64,000 nucleotides of DNA from Pleurotus ostreatus/Saccharomyces cerevisiae fusant. Its lineage: Eukaryota; Opisthokonta. Each line of letters starts with the position of its first letter. The stretch's first letter is position 1. Below, piece by piece: positions 57,923-64,000 of the stretch. The DNA is taken from assembly GCA_024196135.1 (NCBI GenBank), contig JAMQCK010000007.1, positions 1 through 64,000 on the forward strand. Reading direction: 5' to 3'. The notes beneath the pieces are model-generated. The model saw nothing but the letters and a program-made list of their open reading frames with translations, was not told the origin of the DNA and made no database searches. Position numbers and translations under genes: made by a program.

Positions 57923-60900
57923 TCATGAAGGTGTAGACTCACCGTCGACAGCCATAGCAGTATCAGCACCGTGAGCATCCGGCGGAGTACTGACTTCATG
58001 CTCCCCATCTGCGTCCGCATCCCCATCCGCCATAGTCGTATCCTCCTCCGGCAAGCCAATCTGCGTCGCACCATTCTGAATAATGACCCCATTCGGATGC
58101 CCATCCTGCCTATGCTTTGACTCGAAGAAGCACCGGTGACAGAATTTGTCGCAGTCGTCCGTCATCGTCGCATCCGAATCGTCGTCCCCATTGAGAGGAT
58201 GCCACAACGGGGTGCAGTGCGTACCGCATCTGATGCACGATTTTTCTGTCTCGATCTCGTTCGTGGACGGCACGTCCTTGATGCCCAAGACCTGGTCGAA
58301 GCGGCGAGCCTTGCGCAGGAGGCCGTGGGCCTGATTCACGGCGGCTTGCTTGTATGCTTGACAGTACACCTGCAGTGCCGTCTAGATGGGGGAAGGTAAG
58401 CGGATATTCGCGGCGACTTCCAAAATCCCAGCGCCAAGTCAGCGATAGAACTGTTACCCACCTCGCCGTGCTCATTGATATCGCAGAGCTCGTACATACT
58501 GTTGTGCAGGCCCTTGTGCTCCTTACACGACACGATGGCCGTCATACATCCCATGTCTCCCTTAAAGGAGGTGATCACGGATGGGTCCTTCCGACTGTTT
58601 TTGACCTTATAGAACCTTGCATTAGCCGGCGGTCTGCCTGCCGACTGGGAGATACTCACCGGTGTCATTTCGAAGCCGAACTTGTGCCCCACGCGGTACG
58701 CGCAGGAGACATGGAACTCCCTAGTGCAATCGTAGCATCGAATGACCGCACCGCCCGACACACCGCAGAGAACACATTTCTGAAGCAATGCTGGTCAGCG
58801 AACCCCTTCCTGCAGCGGCGAGTAACGTCGAAGAGGCGAATAACGCCCACGCCGACGTGGCAATCGAGGGAACAAAACTCACATTGATCCATCGTGCCCT
58901 CGGGATGACGCTGATACCCTCGACAACACGCATCGTCTTCGTATCAGTGAAGCACGTATCCGGAACGAAGACCGAGCAGAGAATGTGCGCCCAGCCTTGG
59001 CCCTCGGTGGGTTTGCACGCGCGGAGGAACGAGTCGGGCGGCGGCCCGCGGATCTTCTGCTTCCCGTCCTTGCGAGGACGGGGACAAAGAAGGCAAACGG
59101 GGTTCTAGGTGAGAACATTAGATGAGAGAGGGGATGAGATGGGTAACACATACGATCGCTGCTTCCTCTGACTCTTCGTTCTCGCATATTTCGCAGAGCC
59201 ACTTGTCTGCGTTCTCGGGGGTGACGGTCGCACCGCAGATACCTGGAACAGGTTCGAATAGGACTTTCTCGGTACTTGGTATGGTACGCACCTGCGTGGA
59301 AGCGCGCCTGACAGACCCTACACTGCACGACTCGACCGCCGTTGGCGCGATGGCAAACCATACATCTCGTACCCGACCCAATGCTTGAAGCCGGCGGTGT
59401 AGAAGCAGCAGAAGCAGATGGCTACGTACCCAATCAGCACTTCGACACCCGCTGACAGTCGTGCAGCCTCCACTCACCCTCAGCCTCTTCGCCCCCGGCG
59501 CCGGCGTCACGTCCCTCTTGTCCGTCCCCCGCTTGCCGTTCTCGTTCTTCTCCTTTTCTTTCTCCTTCGCGACCTCCTCCCGCACCGGGCGCATGTTGAG
59601 GTCGGCGTACTTCCGCCAGTTCGACCCGCACGTGTCGCACAGCACGCTCGTTGCCAGCCCCTTCGGCGCCTTCCACCAAAGGGGGGACGTGCGTGTCCGA
59701 CAGGCGCCGCAGTACGCGTTCTTGCCCGTCGGCGCGTCTACGGTCGAGGCCTCGTCCTCGTCGACGTGCTGACCGGCAGCAGCGGAGCTCACATCGCCGA
59801 AAACGGTCGGGGCGGTCTCGGGCTGTTTTTCCTTGCGCGTGCGCCGATGCTCCTCGCCGAGACATTTGCTGCGAGTGGCAGTGGTGAGATGCAGAACGGG
59901 AGCGATCGCGGTATACGACATACGCTTTCCAGTGCCCGTAGAAACGGACGACCTCTTTGATGGTGCGAGAGCGCACTGCTTCCCGGACGGCGCGAAGCTC
60001 GGCACCGTCCTCTTTGATGGCATTCTCAAAGGCCACGATCTCCTGAGGGGTCCAGTCGGCATCCCTCCATAGCTTCAGTTCCGTACTCCACTGAAAGGGC
60101 GTCAGCTAGCATACGCGAACGAGACGATCGGTCCTTACCTTCTCAGTCCGGTACGGGGACTTCATGTCGACCGACGACAATGGGCGACCGGCGAGGAAGG
60201 CGTCCGTGAGCCTGTGCGTAACCTCGGTCTGATAGTCAACATCGCTAAACAAATTGATATCAGGAGCTAGACGGCGCTTGATCTCTTCGTCTGCATCTGC
60301 GTTAGTATTAGCGGATAGCATGTAAGCGTCCTGCTCACATTCCGCAACTGTTGAAGTGGAATCGTTAGCTCAATATGCGCAGATGCAGAAGACAATGCTC
60401 ACGTTGCGCTTCGTTGAACTTGTCTACAGCGCTGAGGATCTCTATGGTGTCATCGCCTCCGCGCTGTTCGATACCAGGGGCGATGAGAGGCTGCATCTCC
60501 GGCGCAGAGGGCACAACAGCCTGATACTTCGGCCCGACGCGAGTCGCAGTCCTGGGGAAGATGAGGTCGTCGGGATCTGTTGTAGTCCATCAGTCTAACT
60601 TCAAGATAGGCATACGCGTTCCTTACCTAGTGTATCCTCCGCGACTGTGTAAAGGCTATAGAGATAGGTGAACACCTTCCCGCAGATAGGAAGTATCTCT
60701 ACCTACCCGAAGTAGCGGAAGGGCCATCCCTTGAAGTGCTTGATAGGTAGCAACTCCTCCTTCATCTCTCCGCTGCGGTCCTTCCGTGGACGCCCACGAC
60801 CGCGCGTCGCGATCGCCTTCGCCTGATTTCTCGTCTGCACCGAGTGGTGGACATCGTGACTGTCCACCTCTTCCTCATGCTGGCGCGAACAAGGTGCGCA

Positions 60901-61754
60901 CGTCCAGCCATACCCCCGCGCTGGCTTCGCAGCCAGTGGTGGCTGCACACATCCCATGTGGAAATACTTCTTGCATCGGGCGCACTGGACGGACTCCGGA
61001 CTGCAGGTCGCGGGTTCGAATCAGGCAGAAAACGGAGAGAAATAGAAACGCTCACTTGGGACACCACTGCGTGCAGGTCTCGCAAATTCGAATGTCGTCC
61101 GTGAGGTCAGGGATAACCTCCTTCTCCGCGACGACGTACTCGTAGCGTGAGCACAGCGTCTCGCGGATGTTGTCCGGCACTGTCCAAACAGATTAGATGA
61201 ATGGTTTTCCCACGCCCCTTCCGCATGAGGGGAGCCAACCACCGAACGCACAATTGTGGACATCCGAGCTCTGTATGACCTCAAACTCTTTCTTGATGTA
61301 CGGGTCAAAGAGTCGGCAGAAGTAGAAGCGGTCAGGGCGCTTCTTGTAGCTGCTGAGGTCGGGGATTTTATCCCGGTGCAGGACGTAGCACTTGCCCCGC
61401 AGCGTGTTGATGGGCAACACCTCTGAGAATATGGTGGCGAGCAGAAGGCGTGAGTCTCCGCTCGGCCTGTCGCTGACGTCGATGGGACGATAATACCAGG
61501 CCAGGCGTACGCGGGTGTAATGATAGATCTCGTCACCATTTCCTGACGGCGCATTCTCTGGGCCGAGGAAGGCAACAATGCGTGCTATCGAGTACGGCGT
61601 CCCATCACGTTGGGACCAGGACGGAGAGCAGTAGATATGGTCTAGATAAGTGATGATTAGCATGAAAGAGGGGGCTTTGTTTAAAGGCGCCTGTACCATT
61701 TACTCTGACCTGCTCGCCGTTCTTCAAGTAAACCGGGAAGTCTACTCCGCTCAT
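57923..61754 (-). CDS. SNT2: Snt2-like chromatin protein (BAH, PHD, SANT, GATA-like fingers)
   Basis: Large histone-reader protein, about 1,000 residues, of the Snt2 type that partners Ecm5 and the Rpd3 deacetylase. It starts MSGVDFPVYLKNGEQVRVN. The BAH domain follows ('YSIARIVAFLGPEN', 'VLHRDKIPDLSSYKKRPDRF'), then PHD1 ('CETCTQWCP', 'CARCKKYFHMGCVQPPL'), a basic 'RGRGRPRKDR' hook, an ELM2-like segment, SANT ('DWTPQEIVAFENAIKEDG', 'VVRFYGHWKA'), a GATA-type finger ('CGACRTRTSPLWWKAPKG', 'LCDTCGSNWRKYA'), PHD2 ('CRVCQARFHAGICGATV') and an extended PHD ('CVLCGVSGGAVIRCYDCTRE'). A second 'SCIRCGTHCTPLWHP' finger lies near the C-terminus. About 15 exons. The 3' end at 57923 assumes no further intron after 'MAVDG', although a GTGAGT there could extend it. 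Confidence 0.85.
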
Positions 61755-62372
61755 GACACCGCAAAATTAGAAGAAAGCGGGCGTATTTCGGCAAGACAGG
61801 TGCGAGGTGAATGCTGGGAGGGGGGAACGGATTTTTGGGTTGTATGCTGAGTGGCAAGGTGGGCGAGGTGGGGGTTGGAGAGAGAAGTGTTCACACGTTT
61901 TCAAACTCCGATGCCATCACTGTGGCCCGTCCAGAACTGGGCCTACTTTGACCACTTTCGGCTGACAAGGCAGTGGCGCGGCTGCATTCATGAAGGTGTC
62001 TCCTTGCGCTGCACCTTCGCGGAAGAAGGAGACGGGTATACCCCCAGGAAAACAGGGCCGTGAGAGCGGTAAAGCGCGCATCTTACTCATCTCCCCTTCG
62101 AGTGATTTACTCGTCAAGAAAAGTTGGACTAAGGATATGCAAGTTCATCACCAATACACCGTCATCACATTACAGTCCCATGGTGGTACACTACTACAAG
62201 TCCTTGCAACAGAGACAGTCCGATACCAGTACAACAACGTCCGTGAGTCAGTCCGTAAGTCCATGTCATGATATCGGTTCGTGAGAGCGCATACTTACAG
62301 CTCTCAGGTTCGTGTGTGGTCCTGTCGCATAGGTTAGCACAGATCACAATCCATGCTCACAGACACCCACCA
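61755..62372. other. intergenic between the Snt2-like and cerato-platanin genes
   Basis: Promoter side of the Snt2-like gene and 3' side of the cerato-platanin gene. Overlapping short frames are unsupported. No gene was seen. Confidence 0.5.
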
Positions 62373-62801
62373 TTACAGCCCGCAGTGCTTGACGTTGACC
62401 TGCTTCACGGTCGCGTCAATGGACCCCTTCTCCACAGCGCGCCCGCCGGTCAGCTCATCGAGCGCCGTCTGGGCAATGTTGAAGCCGCTCGTCGCGTAGT
62501 CGATGGCGAGGACGTGGATGGAGCGGGTCGTGCCGAACTCGTCCGTCCAGTAGAGCTTGTAGCAAGTGCCGCACTCCGCAGTCCCGTGCGAGGCGCCCTC
62601 CTTCGCGCCGATGTGCGGGAACTGGGGCAGGGACCCGAAGGTGGTGTACCCGCGGGTGAGCAGGCCGTAGGGCCCGTCAGAGCAGGAGACCGTGGCGAGC
62701 GACTGGCCCGCGTTGTCGTAGACGGGGTCGTAGCGGATGGTCGTCGCGACGGCGGCCGAGGCGGCGACAACAGCAGCGACGATGGCAGAGATGAACTTCA
62801 T
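62373..62801 (-). CDS. cerato-platanin family secreted protein
   Basis: Small secreted cysteine protein (142 residues, one exon) of the cerato-platanin/SnodProt family. These are expansin-like, non-enzymatic cell-wall proteins that can act as elicitors on plants. A signal peptide is obvious (MKFISAIVAAVVAASAAVA). The mature protein starts about 'TTIRYDPVYDNAGQSL', with four conserved cysteines ('TVSCSDG', 'ECGTCYKLYW', final 'VKHCGL') forming the two expected disulfides. Motifs 'GPYGLLTRGYTTFGSLPQFP' and 'IHVLAIDYATSGFNIAQ' are typical. The frame extends upstream of the ATG at 62801, but the signal peptide fixes the start. A TATA box sits about 100 bp upstream. Basidiomycetes usually carry several copies, and only one is seen here. 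Confidence 0.93.
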   Translation of the reverse strand: MKFISAIVAAVVAASAAVATTIRYDPVYDNAGQSLATVSCSDGPYGLLTRGYTTFGSLPQFPHIGAKEGASHGTAECGTCYKLYWTDEFGTTRSIHVLAIDYATSGFNIAQTALDELTGGRAVEKGSIDATVKQVNVKHCGL

Positions 62802-63314
62802 CGCGGAGGTGAAGAGGGTGGGTGAGGTAGATGGGTGGTTTGGAGGCGATTGAGTAGTGAACGTGCTGTTCGCTGGTTCATACCGCTTCTTCTGCAAGCC
62901 CTTTATACTCGCCAGCCATAGCCGGGAAGGTCCTGGAACGGAAGATTTGCGGACTGCCCTCGCCGCGGGTCACCTCGATGTCTGCCAATCCGAGCTCTTC
63001 GGCAGGCCGTGGTCAGCCTGCCATTGTATGCCTCCGGTCTTGTGTTGCCGCCTCGCATACACCCGCCACACGCCCGGACTATCACTTGTCACTTCCTTCA
63101 CAGGCGACAACGTCATCTCGAGGCAGAGAAGCACTGCTACACAAGGTTAACCGAAACCCGTGAACGGTGGTACAGGTACCGAGGCTGGCCCAGAAGACCT
63201 GTCGGGCAAGTACGCATAGCCGTCCGCGTTACCTCGGTATGGTCTTCCGACTACTAGCATGATCCGGACTGGTGCTCTCTGGCAAATCCATGCGAACGGT
63301 GTCATATAGCAATA
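62802..63314. other. intergenic upstream of the cerato-platanin gene
   Basis: Contains the cerato-platanin promoter with TATA box and the 3' flank of ALG5. No gene was seen. Confidence 0.5.
62902..62907 (-). promoter_or_regulatory. TATA box of the cerato-platanin gene
   Basis: TATAAA on the minus strand about 100 bp upstream of the ATG. Position and the strongly expressed nature of the family support it. Confidence 0.5.
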
Positions 63315-64000
63315 TTAATTTACAGTGCGACCGTTCGTCGTAGAGGACCTCTCCAGTGGGACAGCTGGAGAAGGCCTCAATATTCGTCTTCAAGTACGAA
63401 GTAACGAAGAACGCACCTTTCCACCTTCCCAAAAGCAAGTTCGCCCGAACAATCAACAAGTCTCGGAGCATCTGAAGCGAGGCGGTGAAGACGTTGAGCT
63501 TGCTCCCCGGGACCTCATGCCATTCGATCGGGACCTCCGCGACTGGTATACCGAGCTGCTTCGCTAGTAGAAGTAGCTCGACGTCGAATATCCATGTCGG
63601 AAGATGCTGTGCAGGGAATATATGCTGAGCGGCCTTGCGGGAGAACAGCTTGAAGCCACATTGTGTGTCGCGGATATGACCGACGCCGACAATGCGGAGA
63701 ATGGTATGCAGTCCATACATGAGTACGTTGCGGATCAGAGAGCGCTATACAGACATGAGCGTCATCTTGATGTGCAAGAGGGAAGCACGTACCTTTACGA
63801 CCGCCTCCGTCTTGACCAGATGAGCCCGACTGCCAACCGCAATAGCGGGTGCGTTGTTCGGTCCTATCTTGTCCATAGCCTTCCACAGCGCGTCGAGGTC
63901 CATGAAGCGGCTAGCCCCGTCGGCGTCCACCATGAGCAGCCTCTCGCCGCTCGAATGAAGCATGCCATGCCGTACGGCGCCCCCCTTGCCCAGGTTGTGC
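63315..64000 (-). CDS. ALG5: dolichyl-phosphate beta-glucosyltransferase Alg5, 5' part missing
   Basis: GT2-family ER enzyme transferring glucose from UDP-glucose to dolichyl phosphate for N-glycan precursor assembly. The window keeps the catalytic and C-terminal part: the DXD-type 'LLMVDADGASRFMDLDAL', 'AIAVGSRAHLVKTEAVVK', 'RSLIRNVLMYGLHTILRIVG', 'IRDTQCGFKLFSRKAAQHIF', 'WIFDVELLLLAKQLGIPVAE' and 'GSKLNVFTASLQMLRDLLIV'. The ending after the last intron is 'GRWKAVPLERSSTTNGRTVN', placing the stop at 63315. Reading through instead would give an unrelated tail to 63229. The N-terminal membrane anchor and the start of the glycosyltransferase domain lie beyond base 64000. Confidence 0.9.

Noticed and set aside
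61013..61022. GGTTCGAATC, a perfect tRNA B-box-like string, preceded by anticodon-arm-like sequence
   Set aside because: It lies in an intron/exon border of the Snt2-like gene. The upstream half codes for the PHD finger, and the T-stem does not pair, so no tRNA is supported.
63229..63314. Read-through C-terminus of ALG5
   Set aside because: A GTGCGT..CAG intron after 'GRWK' gives the compact ending expected for the family.

Overview
This window is nuclear DNA of a filamentous basidiomycete, most likely an Agaricomycete. The evidence is dense genes cut by many 45-70 bp GT-AG introns, GC-rich codon use, a CYP63-type P450, a fused ergothioneine synthase (Egt1), a cerato-platanin and a hybrid histidine kinase with a 'FHE/D-VRVPLN'-type H-box. 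A wood-decay polypore is a plausible source, but that is inference. Exon joins were worked out by hand from reading frame, GT-AG borders and family homology. Gene coordinates run from predicted start to stop and include introns.

Layout. 0.4-11 kb, all minus strand: NCS1 nucleobase/allantoin permease, mitochondrial-type SDR, ESCRT-II subunit Vps25, a microsomal P450 and an NADP-dependent MDR reductase. 11.3-13.2 kb: F-box paralog F1 (-). 14.7-17.8 kb: Egt1 (+). 18.5-20.2 kb: She3-like coiled-coil protein (-). 20.5-24.6 kb: F-box paralogs F2 and F3 (-), head-to-head with a tandem pair of MYND-finger paralogs at 24.7-28.7 kb (+), the second of which is broken. 29-31.3 kb: Yrb2/RanBP3-like Ran-binding protein (-). 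31.7-36.3 kb: membrane hybrid histidine kinase (-). 37.3-38.3 kb: small RING protein (-). 38.7-40 kb: unrecognised protein (-). 41-42.3 kb: HMG-box factor (+). 42.8-43.7 kb: orphan protein (-). 44.3-46.1 kb: TBC1D20/Gyp8-type RabGAP (-). 46.4-49.1 kb: CYP63-like P450 (+). 49.3-53.3 kb: F-box paralogs F4 and F5 (+). 53.6-57.6 kb: rhodanese-containing ubiquitin protease (-). 57.9-61.8 kb: Snt2-like chromatin protein (-). 62.4-62.8 kb: cerato-platanin (-). 63.3-64 kb: ALG5, cut by the window end (-).

Most genes are housekeeping and do not form an operon-like pathway or an obvious metabolite cluster. The accessory component is a local expansion of five F-box proteins in three places, plus the MYND pair. 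The five F-box proteins share an N-terminal F-box, a divergent repeat-like middle, an intron at the same place, and a conserved C-terminal block ending in a 'PF..xVGQEL.AA....W' signature. That block is the best candidate here for an undescribed domain. No RNA genes, transposons with intact coding capacity, or CRISPR arrays were seen.
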